The notes beneath the pieces were generated by a model. That model was not told the DNA's origin and searched no databases. It was given only the letters and a program-made list of their open reading frames with translations. Shown one piece after another: positions 36,901-51,900 of a stretch of 64,000 nucleotides of DNA. Numbering within the stretch: the stretch's first letter is position 1; each line of letters begins with the position of its first letter. The translations under genes and the position numbers were made by a program. The DNA lies in the NCBI RefSeq assembly GCF_001949145.1, contig NW_019091415.1:1512132-1576131 (forward strand). The letters are read 5' to 3'. This DNA is from Acanthaster planci. Lineage: Eukaryota > Echinodermata > Asteroidea > Valvatida > Acanthasteridae.

Positions 36901-39900
36901 AATCCTGCAGAGGTATGAATCTACCAAAAAAGAACAGATAAACATGAGTTGAAAGTAAACATGTGATCTGATTGAGAAAAGGAAGAAAAAAAAGAAAACA
37001 AATTGTGTTTTTGAGCAGACTCGATCCTGGCACGCTGGGAATGCAGAGAAATGTGCGTATTTACATGTATATATGTATTGCTGTCGCAATGTGTTCATCG
37101 TGAGTGGAAAATGAAACTTTTGGAAATGAAAATCACGCAATGTAATTCAGGAGTCATGGTATGGTTACTGTACCGGTTACTATAGCCACTTCGTTTACAG
37201 AATCATACAGGTGTGTGTCTATGGTACTCCCATGCATGTGCTGTACCAAAATAGAGCAGTAGTACTGTAGGATCCAGGTGGGACCCTGTGGATAGTACCC
37301 AGTACATGTACCAGTACATGTGTACATGTACATGTAATTTGGGCAGAGTAATATGCACACATACACATAGCCCACATGTACCCGGTAGGTATAAACTGTG
37401 GTACCGTACATGTTCCATAGATTTGATAAGTTTGTTGTCTTTATTCAGAAATGTAGAAAATAATCACAATTATTATAACAAACAACTAAATATTACTTCT
37501 CAACAATTTATCTATTACAGTGGACGTTCACAGTGAAATTCTTTTAAAAGAACAACCACAATCTATAAACAATACAAAATAATGGATATGGCATTTAGTA
37601 GTGCAATTGAAATCTATCATCATAAGAGCCAATCGAAAAACTGGAACTCAAAACATCTGTTTCAAATTATCAATACAAAGAGTACACCGACATCATCATC
37701 GCAAATTCTCCCCTCTGACTCAACATCTGAACTGTTAGCTGGTAACTTTGCAAACTTTTTTTCAAACAAAATTGAAGTTCTGAGAAATGAACTTGACAAC
37801 TCGGCTACAGATTGTGCACCTGTCCATGATCCAGGTCCCAGTGCATCAGTTTGCCAATTCAGGGCATTTGCTGAGAATACAGTGAGACAACTCATCATGA
37901 ACTCCAAATCCAAATCATACAATCTCGATCCTGTACCTACATGTACCTGGTTGCTGAAGCATTGTTGGGATGAGCTCACTCATTCAAAAATTCTTTGACC
38001 AACAAACGACGGAAAAGCTTGTCCATGCTTTTATCTCTTGCCGCCTTGATTTCTGCAATAATCTATTACACCGTATTCCTGATTCTCAAACTTCGAAACT
38101 TCAGCGCATTCAGAATTCCGCCGCCAGACTTGTTGCACGTTCATCATCTAGGCAACATATAACTCCTATTCTTCTCACACTTCACTGGCTTCCAGTCAAT
38201 GAGCGAATTGCTTTCAAAATTCTACTCCTCACTCACAAATGCATCAATGGCTCAGCACCAGCATACCTCCGTCAACTTATTCAAGTATACCAGCCAACGA
38301 CGCACCCTCCATTCTAGCTCAGCATTGCTGCTCAATACACCGGTCACTCGCACTAAAACTTATGGACATCGTTCCTTCATGCCTGCATCGCCATCACTTT
38401 GGAACTCTCTTCCACGCCATATCAGAACTGTCAATAACAAAAATGAATTTAAAGCAGTCCTTAAAATTTACCTGTTCCATTAAATGCTCTTAATTGTTGT
38501 TTCTTGTGAAGCGCATCGAGACTTTGGGTGATGCGCTATATAAAAACTGTGATATTATTATCAGATATTCATTTGCATCTTTTGTTTCAGTAAGGTCAAT
38601 GCGTAATGCCCCCCATCATCCAATTATCTGCACCGCTGATATTTTATTTAATAACCATTCTGTTAACGAGATGAATGGAATCCAGTACAAATGACTGTCT
38701 ATAATGAGTTGTGTTGCTGCAGGGAACACAAAGGTGCACTCTGGATCTGTTATTACTGTAATTGCTGAACAAAGGATGAGATGGGTGTTTCATGATGCTG
38801 CATCGTGCATGTACTTTTGACCATGGACAATGTTCTGTCATTTTACATACTTGCAAGGGTGCATGCCACACCTATAATTTTTTTTTTTTCACCAATTACA
38901 TACATGTATATGTACAAATGTACATGTACGTACTGAAGTCTCCACGGGTGTGTACACACTAGTTTGTGCAGATGTGTAATCATCTGGGTCGGTGTGATCT
39001 CTTCAGAGCAAAGTTGAAGTGGCAGGAAGTTGGAATCGCACAGAGTTTCATTCCCAGCACAGCCCTCACAATAAGTAGTATTGAAAGCAAAGGGAAATTT
39101 GCTCCCCATTCTATATTTGACGGCAATTGAAACCCACAATACATGTAAGTACATCAGTATACGTTTACTTCATTGCCTGTACCCTAAGCACCCTGTTGAC
39201 CAATAAATGATCTTTGCACTTGTGGATGTGACAGCCATACCGGAACAACGCACACAATAAATGTATGACTTCACCCTTTCTGTAAAGGTTGAAACCACAA
39301 GAAGTTAATTGTGTCACTGTAAACCTTGGCCGTGGGTGTCAGTTTCCCTACTGCTATGGTGCCAGCCAGGAAATCTCTGACAGCGCATCCCCGAAACACA
39401 TGTCAAAATAATTCTGCGTTATATGGTGAAATTAATGACTTCCTTGTGAGTTGAGGTCAGACTCATGGGGGGGAGTTTCCCTGGTTGAGGAGGGTGTAAT
39501 TGGTGGTATAAAACATGTAGGCATATATATTAACTTGATACCCGTGCAGTACCGTAGGCTACATTGCAGTAGAAAGTAAACACAATTGGAAATTCTGTGG
39601 AAAGAATTCATGTTCACATCCAAATTCACAATGCACTAGATGTGAAATGTTTATTCCACCTGTGTGAAAAACAGACGACAATTTCCCACATGTGCATAAA
39701 GGTGTGAAATTGTTTTTCCCCTTACAATTTACAAGTACTATAATTAAAAAGGTGCAAAAATGTTAACCCACAGCGGGCAATTGTCTATACAGTTTATGAA
39801 ATGAAATTGACTTCCCTAAGAAAAGACAACAAAATGTGAAAAAACTTTCACATTCCCCAGTTAATTGTCAGTGGCAATGTACCAGTACGGTACACGTATA

Positions 39901-42900
39901 GTTACGGTTGGATGATTTTGCAATACATTTGCATACAGTACACTGTTTCCTGTAACTTGGTTCAGAGTGTACATGGGTTGCAAAACTTTTCAAAACATGG
40001 AAGGGTTAAAGGTGTGTTCACTGTGTAAATATACTGCAGTGTCCCAAACATCATTGTCATTTGAATATTCGGTGTGGACATTTATTGAGTTCAGTGTGCC
40101 TCAGTGTCTCTTGGGAATTTCCTGCAGCAATCAGTGAAGGGTCGTATAGGAATGCCGTTGGGCCTACGTGTTCATGTGCAAGTGCCTTGTACCACAGAGG
40201 ATGATTGGGAGGGGGTCATCTGAGATGACATCGGCAGGCATTTTTGTCAAGACCTTGGCACATCCTTTCATCAATAAATTACAGTCCCGATCTCTTTTGC
40301 CCAAATTGTGCAGGGGATGCTGGTGTTCCACATGTAGGCCTACATGGAGGTGGGACTTTGACCTACAAATTGTGACCCTGTTTTGAGAGAATGACTGGCG
40401 ATTTGCCACTACTTGTAGCTCATTTGTCATCTTTAGGAGTGAAATGGGATAGTTCGTGTACATGTACACATTTCCCCAAAACAAAAGTGGTGTTTAATTA
40501 CCCCCTGTGGGCTTTGTTCAAATTCCTGCTTTTCCTGTGTACACATGTACATGTACACGTACACCTACAGGACATGATGATAAGCCTCCTTTATAATGAA
40601 CTACACATGTAGTGTGCTGTAGTCTGAGTTACTGCACAGCCAGTATACCGGATGTACATGTACAAAGTACCACATACATGTACATGTAAATGTCAATGTA
40701 TGCATGTACAGTACATTGAACATGTGGTACAGTAACATATACATTGAACATGTGGTACAGTAACATGTACATGTACATTGAACATGTGGTAAAGTAACAT
40801 GTACATGTACACATGTACCGGTATGCACATCAGGCAGTATAACCGCACGCCGGAATTCATGCCAAGTTGATCTGTGGTAAATAACAAGTGAGCATACCCC
40901 AGATCATATCAGTATGGAGTCTCTAGCAATGGAATCCTGCAGTGTGCTGCTTGAGGAGGGCAATGGCCGAATTGCTGGCTGGCAAAAACACTTGGGTATC
41001 GGAAGCTGAAGATTAAGGGGGGTAGAAAAGGGGTGTTTGACCTCTGTTATTGAAAGGGGGGGGGTTGAAGGTATTCATGGCAATGATTTTGAAACTCTAC
41101 TTGTGCATGCAAATTCAACCTGTTGGGATGTATCCTTGTGCAGCAATGGTGCAAATGGAAACTTGTTTGTACCGGCAATATTGTTTTGAGGAGTGCAAGC
41201 TACATTGAAGTGTCTTTGTGCCCCCTAGTAGGAAAATGTCGGGGCTGGAAATGTCCTTTTCTTGTTGGTTGTGGTAGAGTAGGGAGCATCAGTACTCTGT
41301 AGGTGTGTATATACATGTACATGTCCATGCATCGGTTTTGCTTAGTTACATGTACATGCAACAAGGTGTTAGAGTTGCAAAAGTGTTGAACATGCTGGTG
41401 TCTACACACTGGGTAGTACATTACATGTTCACGTACCTTGTTTTAACGTTTAACTGTTTTTACACACAGAGACACATGTCCCAGGTACTTTACTGGTACA
41501 TGTGCGTGTATGTGTACCATACTTTGCGTAGATGCTGACATACAATACATGTACATGTATGTAGTTCTGATTTGAGAAGTGAAAAGGTTTTTTACTGCAC
41601 CTTCCAGCTTTGAAATTTTTATATTATGACCGTTAAACTTAACTACATGTACTGGCAGTTTTCGGTTCATAGTGCATACATGTACATGTACATCTGGCGT
41701 GCAATCCTGATGCAGGCCTTCATGTACAGTAATGCACCCTAGCAAGAGATCCCTTTTTATTGATCAAACCAAGAGTTTGTCTGACGAGTGAAGTGATTCA
41801 GTGAAAGGGTTGCCAGGCAGGACACTTGCCGACAGGGCCCCATTCGCATTCCTTGATCTTTTTCTTCTCTTTATTAATTCTTTTCAGAAACAGTTCAGAT
41901 CTTTCCCCTGGAGCCTACCATCCTGGCTGGCACTGGCTTCAACCTGACGTGCACTGTCAGTCATTCCAGCAATGTTCTGGCCAAGGACATTGCATGGAAC
42001 CACAACCACATGGCGTTGCCTCGCACTCAGTTCAGTGCCTTTGACGACAAGACCTCACAGTTGAGCGTCCAGGATGCCCGGTTTGAAGACAGTGGTCTTT
42101 ATGCCTGCTTTGCTCAGGGCATTAGTAATGAAACTCAAGTGTATGTTGGAGGTAGGTATACATGGAATTGTTGTTTTCTTAGTTGAATTTTCTTCGTTTG
42201 TCACGAAAGTTTTGATTTGTTTGTTGTCTTGGTTTTTCATTTACAGTTTAACTTTCATTTTGAGGGTTATTTTATCTTTTGGGGGATGGTTTTCTTTTTA
42301 GTTTGGTTTGGTTTCATGGTTTTTGTTTTGTTTTGTTTGGTCTTTCTACTGTATCTGTGACAACAGGCAGTCACACAAAAGGAATGTGAACCATAATCAT
42401 AAGTGCTATTTTCTTGCTGACGTACTCAGTAAACAGACTGTATTCATGTGTCAGCCATCTTGAATTGAATGAGGTTAACTTTTCATCTTGGGAACCTGAG
42501 AGTAAAACATTTACAGCAGTGAAGCAAAAGTTTATTATAAATTTGTGCCAGTTGATGTTTAGAATACTGAAAGAGTGGCAGCAATGAATTTTTCTGCATC
42601 TTTGTACTTTCCTTTAATGAATGAAAACTCTTACACACTCACATTTGGTTAAATGCATTGAAAAGTGCACATTTTTAAACATTCAAAATTATCCATGTTT
42701 TCCCGGACAACTGAGGGCATTGTTGCTGTGAAGTCATGTAGGGAAGACATGCTTCAGTGCATAGGTATTTCTGTTCAAATTGAAAACCCAGTTTTTACTA
42801 ACTGAAAGCATTTCTGAGAGAGGAATTGATGGTTTCCTATTGATATGCACCTAAACAACAATGAAACAGCAAAACGAGAAAACAAAGTCCAGGAAAAACT

Positions 42901-45900
42901 CCCCAAATGCAAGACTTTTTGTGTAAAAATCAATGTAACATTGAGACTTTTTCCTGAGATGACATCACAGTGTTGCTCATGAATATGGAAATATCATGAG
43001 CATAAAAACCAAGAAGGCATTAAAATACCCGTTGAAATAGTGAAACTAAAGTTTAAAATAAGGTTTACTGAGTCACAAAGGTGCATTTTACAGGTTTGTA
43101 ATAAAAAACATTAATTGTAACTACCCTTTAAAAAGATGTGATAGATTTTAACTTTTTCAAGCCCCATACTGCTGCACATGTATTTAAAGAAACCAAAAGT
43201 GAGACTTGCAACCAAAAAGTCGTACCACTCCATTCAACAGAAGGCATTGAATGTAATCGAAAATGAATTCCCTGTGAATAATGTTCATTGTGAGAACACC
43301 AATGCAAACATCTGCACTTTTTATGTAGATTTAATATCAACGAAATAAAATTACCGGTATGTCGTCCTTCCTTCATCGGTCACTCGAAAGTGATCGTCAA
43401 AATTAGGCCTATGCCAAAATTTGATTATTGAATGCTCAATTATTTTTCCCCCGCTTTAAATATTCTCACTCGTAGGTGTAATGTAATGGAAGGAAACAGA
43501 AAAAACTTGTATTTCCTTTTAACAAAATTACATGTAACTTCATAATGTAAAACCTGTACATGCACCATCTGTGGTTTTGACTCTGGCAATAAGCCAACAT
43601 GTATAGGTATCCATATATGTACCGCAGCTGACTTCAACACCCCCTCCAGAAAGACAGAAAGCTACTGAAGCCAGTGCAGAGAGTGTGGCACCAGCTTCTT
43701 ATTCATCAAACCAGGGGACATGCTGTTATGTCCCCCAAAAGTCTCTGGTTTGTGGTCAGGATCTGATGGCTCCAAAAGTGAGGGTTTTTTCCCTCACTTT
43801 TTTTTCTGGAAATGATTTACTTACTTGTGTAACACGCGATGCCCATTGCGACTGTATGCACACATAATGCCAGCTGCTACCAACACTAAAATAGACTGGC
43901 CCCTGCATGTTTTACTGTTTAAAGAGCATTTCAGCTTGTACATGTACACAGGACATAAGACTACATGTACATGTGTACCTCGTTTGTCTGGTTCCCAGAT
44001 GTAAATGTATAATACAGAAATGAGGTCATCTGAAAAAGAGAGCCTGACTTAATGTATGGGGAACTAGAGAGACTCCGTTATTGTACATACATCTATTACT
44101 CAACCGTAACTCATCAAAAACATGTTAAAAATACACAATAGCAGGATTCCAGTCGATTAAGCAAGTTAGGCAGCTTTTGGATATCGTTTTATACCAAATA
44201 AAAACCTTTTTTATTTTGCCGATGCGCATGTATGCAGCGACGCGTGCGCTGACTAGAAACTGGAGACTTTTTTTTGCCTTACGGTACATGTCCATGCACC
44301 TTTCAAGTTCCACTCATTGAAATCGTTTTCCATGCATTATCACTCTCAAGAGTTGTGTCTGACCCACCCCTTGTGATTAATAAATTAAACTGAGAAACAA
44401 AGTGGAATAAGGTTTCACACAATGAGCCTATGACAAGTTGTTGAAATTGACCACAAAAGAAAAACCTCCACAAATTTGATTGTTTTCAACTCGACAGTTT
44501 TCGGGTGCCGCACATTGATGAATAATTCCGAGAGTCGGAACAGTTCTTCATACGTGTTTTGATTGTCAATTTTGAAGTCACACACCTATCCATGGTGAAT
44601 AGAAGTGGCCTTGTTTTTATCACCTGTGAAATTTCTGATGTTGCTGGTAGGGTATGTACATGTAGAGTACCAGTAGGGTACGTGTACATTTATGTATAGC
44701 TTGTGGGAAATTGCAGGGGAAAACACCTATCAATTTTGTGAACAGAATGTTACATGAGTTAGCTTCCTAATAGGGCAAGGGTGTGATTTGTGCATCTTTT
44801 TCTTGAAAAGCACACTTTCAAAAAGTGCATCGACAATTGTCACTGCTTGTCATGGCAAGTTAGGGCGCTGTTGCCATGATGGCATTACAGGGGAGTCTGT
44901 TCAGATTTTGAACCCGATATGAATTGAAACTACAAGTGTACTGTATGTGCGAGAATTACTCTGCAATGTTCGGCATGAATGTCACGAAAATTGGGCAACT
45001 TTTAGTCAAACTTGCTGTAAACAGTTTTGTCTGCATGTTAAGAAGAAATGCTGAGTGAGGAACCACAAACAAATAGGGAAAGGTCATGGGGAATTAAGGA
45101 GGAAATTGGGTTCATGAGAAAGTCGTAAAACTGAAATCTCCGAGACTGGAAGTGGTCCAAGCTGACCACACAACATCCTTGACTGACCTGTATACCCTTC
45201 TGAAAGTACACTGATATTTTCTTAAAAAATAGATGGGAGCAGAACGGGTTATAAAGAGGAGGAGAGAGAGGGGAAGGGCATCTTCAAGATTTTAACTTGC
45301 CATGTATCAAACAGAGCGCGAAATTAGACCCAAAAAGTGCTGGGACAAAATGTCACAACACAATCAAATTTGTTCTGCCAATTACTATCATTTAATCTGC
45401 CATATTATATAAAAGGTAGAGTTGTAACAGTGTCAGGTGTCAAAATACAGTTTGTTTTTCCTGGTCCTACCAGAACCACACACCCAGCCGCATTGAGCAA
45501 TCCTTGTTTGGGCGCAGGCCATGACAATTTATTTTTTTTTTAATTTGCCCAATCAGGTAGGCCATGTCATAAATTTCCTTGATTGAATTGGATCAACACT
45601 TGCCAAAGATTTATTTAATTAACTAAAGCCTACTTCATACATGCAGTATTTTATTAGGCCAAACAAATACATGTAGTTGTGCTGTGCATGCCTCTCAAAA
45701 ATTGGGTCGGTAGGTCGGAACTTTTTTNNNNNNNNNNNNNNNNNNNNNNNNNNNNNNNNNNNNNNNNNNNNNNNNNNNNNNNNNNNNNNNNNNNNNNNNN
45801 NNNNNNNNNNNNNNNNNNNNNNNNNNNNNNNNNNNNNNNNNNNNNNNNNNNNNNNNNNNNNNNNNNNNNNNNNNNNNNNNNNNNNNNNNNNNNNNNNNNN

Positions 45901-48900
45901 NNNNNNNNNNNNNNNNNNNNNNNNNNNNNNNNNNNNNNNNNNNNNNNNNNNNNNNNNNNNNNNNNNNNNNNNNNNNNNNNNNNNNNNNNNNNNNNNNNNN
46001 NNNNNNNNNNNNNNNNNNNNNNNNNNNNNNNNNNNNNNNNNNNNNNNNNNNNNNNNNNNNNNNNNNNNNNNNNNNNNNNNNNNNNNNNNNNNNNNNNNNN
46101 NNNNNNNNNNNNNNNNNNNNNNNNNNNNNNNNNNNNNNNNNNNNNNNNNNNNNNNNNNNNNNNNNNNNNNNNNNNNNNNNNNNNNNNNNNNNNNNNNNNN
46201 NNNNNNNNNNNNNNNNNNNNNNNNNNNNNNNNNNNNNNNNNNNNNNNNNNNNNNNNNNNNNNNNNNNNNNNNNNNNNNNNNNNNNNNNNNNNNNNNNNNN
46301 NNNNNNNNNNNNNNNNNNNNNNNNNNNNNNNNNNNNNNNNNNNNNNNNNNNNNNNNNNNNNNNNNNNNNNNNNNNNNNNNNNNNNNNNNNNNNNNNNNNN
46401 NNNNNNNNNNNNNAGCGGGCACTAAACCTTGTGCCATGAGCAGGAGAACCTCAGATTCCACTCATGACCTCAGAAAATACTGACATAAATAAGAGAGCAA
46501 GTTCTGTGAATTAACTTGTAGAAAACCTCTTGCAATGTAACATCGATGTCTTTCCAGCCTGCAGCCTTTTGCATTCGTGACGTGTACGGCTGATGAAGAG
46601 TGTTTATGTACAGTACATGCAGTACATGTACAGTACAGACTGGTACTGGTTGCTACAGTTCCATCACGCATTCTTTTTGCATGGGTGCAGTGCGGCCGTA
46701 ACCACCGGAGCATCTTTGTTCAATGCATTGAGTTTCGCACATGTGTTTTCACCACTGTGACAGCGAAACGTGAATGTTGACGATGTGCAAAGAATTATGG
46801 GGCAATTTCATATCTGTGCAAGTGAAGTATACATACACGCGTGGCGCTAGGTGACATGGGCCGGTGATGAGTGATCAGCCCTGATGAATGCCTTGGGCAT
46901 AATGAACGTAATTCTAACACAAAACTAGTAATAAATCAGACGCCATAATCCCATACATTGTGTCGATGTTTTAAGAGCTGTTATTGATATGTTGGTCGGG
47001 CAATTTGTCCGAGCATCTTTGATTTTGTTCAGACAAACGGCAATCGGAACGGCATAAATACATGTTTGTCAATTCGCATAAGCATAAAAATGAAAAAGAC
47101 ACACCGAACGGCCTTTGAATTCGCACGACAAAAACGGAAAATCAGATTACATATAAGTGGGACACAAATGAAGGTTTAGAAGAACTGCAAACTGCAAAAA
47201 TTACATGGCCCCCTTCAGCATGCATGGTGTACATGCTTTACCCAAGTGAACGGTACACAGTCAGTTCATCAAGTGATGGACAAACAGGCACACTGCCAGA
47301 TTATTTTTTACAGGGTTTGTGTACTTGTGTTTATGTGCATTTTTTGAGAAAGTTATTCATACCCTGCAAAAATCAACTCTGCAAACACGCACAGCGAAAT
47401 CAATATGTCAGAAATTGATTCAGGTTCTGCACGCAAACGTCACACTTGGCCGCACATAATAGAAAAAGGATATGTGAAGTGCGCTCGGCACACCTTGGGC
47501 CTGGGGCAGGCTGGGACGTGAGCCATTCTGTTTGTCAAGCTTGTTTCACAACAGTGCATAATGGACCCTGTAGATATATACCTGTACATGTACTTTTTTT
47601 ACTGAAAAGTTCCCCAATTGTGTGCACTACTTGTACAATGTAATCAGCCTGTTGCAAGTTAAATTGGAATAAAGTCTGGTACACTGAGTTATCTGATTGC
47701 ACGTAAACATAACAATTTGAATCTCCCCCTCCCCCGACTAAAGACACTGTTGCTATACCTCGTGATTTGGGGCAAGCTATTGCATGGCAACCACCATCTC
47801 TGGAATGGACTGGTTCCTTTGTACCCTTCTTATCCATTGAAAAGAGTGTATTGGTGCAAGACATCTCTTGCAGCATGTATATCTAAGCAAAAGCTTGCCC
47901 AGAATCACAAGGTATGGCAACAGTGTCTTTAGTATCAAGAATTCAAATTGTAAGGTTCATGTGAATGTAAAAAACTCAATATATCAGATTTATTCAAATT
48001 GAAGTGGCATAAAGCTTATTTGAATCGTGCGTGGAGCCTCTATGCTAGACTTACATTTAATGATACGTTGTTGGATAGTCCTGCAATGCATTTTGCCTGT
48101 GAACTTCAGTTGAGATCTATTGATGCTGATCTACTTTAAGATTAGTAACATTAGTAGCCATGTTTCCACTAATCTAAAGACTTGACAAATGCATGTACGT
48201 TCCTCTACCATTATTCATGTGGATGCACATGATACATATATGCAATGCTTTCGGAGGATTCAACAGTTACAGTACATATAGTTAAATGAGGATTTGTTCT
48301 CAATGCCAAGTGCATCGGGGCATGTTAGTAAATCTGTTGTTAAACAATCAATACACTCAACTGGATCGATTATGAATTGAATTTTAGATATTGCCATACA
48401 TTTTGTAATGTTACACAACTCGGAGTACAAACCCTCAAACTACTGGTGTGTTTAGTCACACCATTTTCATTATGGGTCAGTGCGTAACAGTTAGCAGTTC
48501 ATATACCGATCTGTTGACACATTTGAATTTATGGTACAGTACCTGTGCAAATGTATCCTTAAGGACACTTGATAAAGCTTTTACTGGTAGTTTCTCAGGT
48601 TTTTAAGATGCTTATTTCCACTATCTCAATGGAATGGGGTGTTCTACCAACAACTTTACCAGTGTTTCTTTTCTGATTACAATTTACTCGCTGTGTTTTA
48701 TTGTACAGAGTGAATGATTTTTAGCAAAAGCAAAGCGCATACATGTAGGTGTATTTTATTATCAACAATCCACTATCCTTTGAGGGTGATTTTTGCATAT
48801 TTTAACAACACTTCTATTTGTGATTGAACTAAGCACTGTACATGTGACACAGTTTCTCTGTTCTGGACACAGTTTGAGAAGTTTTGAAAGAGATCGTTTT

Positions 48901-51900
48901 CTTAAAGAGTTTACACGTTGTGTGTCTGCGTTCACAGCACAATGACTTCACAAGTGCCACAGTTGGGTCGCGGTACCAGTTGTACTTACGTAGCTGTGAT
49001 TCCTCACATGTGATTGATTATATGTGTCCCAAACTTCCCAGAATCCTCTAAAAAGCTACTTGCAGCGTCAATTTTTCTCCTTTTCTTGGGGAGCCAGAGT
49101 TAACAGTGAGCACTTGCAAGCAGCCCTGACCTCGCTCTGTTCATGTTCACACATTGTGTGTCCTTTTTGTCATCCGTGTTACTTGAAAAGCATTCGGTCT
49201 AGCAGACTTGAGTTTTGAATTCAACCCCCTTAGGCAAATACCCACACTTCTGATTTTCTTTTCCCCATTCCCCTTGACTGCACGCATTCACAGAGGTGCT
49301 CATGAAATTCATTGAAGTCCATTTTTAATACTCTGAGCAGGCTCTGCTGCCTCCCACCGAGGCATTGGCCCAGAGAAGGCTATTTTGGGCACAATTGCCA
49401 AACTCCAGGCCAGCTGCTGTGCTGGAAATTTTCTGTCTAATCAGGCTTGCCGTTCTGATCTCTTGTAGCCTCCGGCAGGGAAAAAAAATTGTTGAAAACT
49501 TAATGAATATGTACATTGCATTATGCTTTGCATAAAGGGTGATGCATCTCCCAAATTACAAGCTTGGACTGCACAATGAACCTAATGGGCAGTTGTACCA
49601 GGAAGTATTTTCATTCGTCATAATTTCCTCAATGACCCAGCAGTAGCTGCCAGTAAGGATGAAAAAAAAAAACAAAAGCAGGTGTTAAATTTTTTTTTTT
49701 CCAATTTCCATACATGTACGTGTTTCGGCCCTTTGTTCATCGTTCTTGTAAGTTTTGTTGTGCGTTTTGCATCAGCTTCCATGGAGATTTTTAAAAAAGG
49801 GACAATGCTGTTGCATTTTGAAAAGTTTCATTATCAATAGAATCCTGACCATTGTTAGGTCAACATTGTTACCGTGTAGTACGTTGTTTTACTGGGGAGT
49901 GCATTGGGAATGAGCCACAGAGAGCCTCTACCCTTTCCCATTGTCTGCTTGTTTCATTTTTCAGTCTTTTGACAAATTTCAAATAAAGCACTTGGATTTA
50001 CATGTCTCTGTGAACGTCAGCTCGCATTTCCCAGGTTTTTCCCAAATGCCGCTTCATGTAGAAGTCTCACAACTTTACAAAGAATACATAAAAATAATTT
50101 CTCAACTACATGCAAACCGGACTCGGTTGAAAACGTGGCGTAGATGTATTCTGGAGGACAGAATTCAAAGCCAGTATTCGTTTCAAAGCCAGTTTGCCAT
50201 TTTCTTGTTTGGTTTTGTTTTTTTATAAATAGTATTCCATTTTCTTTACTTGTTTGGTTTTGATTTTTTTACAAGTAGGGGAAGCCATAAACAGATCCCA
50301 GATATTGAAGGGGTACATGACGACCACAAAAACGGGCAAAATCATGTGACTGCATGATAATGTGGGGACCTGACATGATTTTTGCAGACACCAAAGACAT
50401 CACAACTTGGTCAAATACATGACTCATGGTCTTTCAAGCATCCCAGTGCTTGCCATGGGGACTTATCATACATGTATTGTAACATTTTATTATCTGATGC
50501 ACTGCACTGATAGTTTTGGCAATGCCATGTCAGAGTTCAGTGTTGATCTCATCCAGTGGTCTGTCCGCCTGTCTTTTGGACGGGCAGTTAGGACAGGCAC
50601 TTTGTGAGATGGACAGCAGAACACTAAGGATAGAATTTTACATAATGGAGAGTACGTGTACATACACGTACATTTAAAAAAGTTGGGTAGATTTTTGGTA
50701 AAAAATTAAACGTATACATACTCGAAGTAACTAAATTTCGTTTTTCGTTTAGAGTAAAAACACAAAAATACAATAATATAAATAATCAGAACATTTATAA
50801 TGCACACAGTGTCTGGTAAGTACCATTCAAAGGCCCAGATAATTATTATCCTCGCGCATTGGGCTCACATCATCTGAACGTTCCTGAAACCATCATAGCT
50901 CCCAGGGGAGTATACTAGCCTGATGCTGCCATTTGGCGCAAATGGCAGCATCAAAATACAAATAAGCTTGTAAACTGCACAACTGATCAATTGGCCCGCT
51001 CTGCTGATCTGGGTCGTTTGCATACACGTACGTGCACTTCACACAGGCACATGTATAGTTCATGTGTGCCAGACACATGTACATGAATTCTGATTATGAT
51101 GTCCAGTTTACCTGATGCCCACAACTGCCTTTTAGTGTTCATGTACAGCACTGTATACCATTGTACTCCACGGACACCTGTTGAACTGTCCATTGTTGCT
51201 GTATGCTGGCCTGGGAACCAGACTGCAGTTCCATTGCATGGCATACATGTACATGTACTTGCACATCGGTAGTGGGATGGCATTTCACCATTGGTGAGAA
51301 ACAAGGTTTGCACTGCCTAAGAAAGTGCGGTATACATCATGGCTCCAAAAATGTGTCTAGGAGAAGTTTAGGCTATTTTCACAAAAAGTTGCTTAGCTTT
51401 GGCACATTTTAGTAATATTAAATTTCTTGGACGAGGGCAAAAATGGCTTTTACAATGGCTGTTCCTTTCCAATACAACAGCAGTCATCAAACAGTCATTG
51501 AATCACATCCGTCCGCCATTTGGAAAAGTTTTCATCTTTTCTTTGTCATAACCGACAAAAAAGTCTTGCAGTTTTCTCACAGCCAAACAAGTTTCTTATT
51601 ACCTATTACAACAAAGTTGTTCATTTCTCGTATAAGCCTTGTTAAGTTCAGCCATGATGTGGCTTATTCGAACACAATAAGCTAGTCAAATCGTTCATTT
51701 TACTTCATTTGGAGAGCGAAACTTGCGCCCCCCTAAAATGACTGTGTGAGTTACACCATAATTTGTTGCGTAAGTGGTGGACTTACACAAGTCGTGGACT
51801 TAGGCAGTAAGCACCGGTAAGTTTCTTGAAATCGGTCTTAATTTGTTGAGCAACTTACGCTATAAAATATGGCGCAAGTGGAGTTACGCCATTGCGTAAA

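Larger units (their letters stand above)
33923..41887. other. Intron of the cytokine receptor (signal to Ig exon, about 8 kb)
   Basis: Contains a 218-bp foldback element near 35.9 kb, a deleted LINE (37.5-38.56 kb), a 3-copy tandem repeat (40.7 kb) and many ACATGTAC palindromes. No further exon was recognised. Confidence 0.6.

Noticed and set aside
40600-40830. CRISPR-like array of regular repeats
   Set aside because: Units are adjacent ACATGTAC-bearing tandem copies without unique spacers, in an animal genome.
45619-46483. Long reading frames across the second N gap
   Set aside because: Artefact of N translation.
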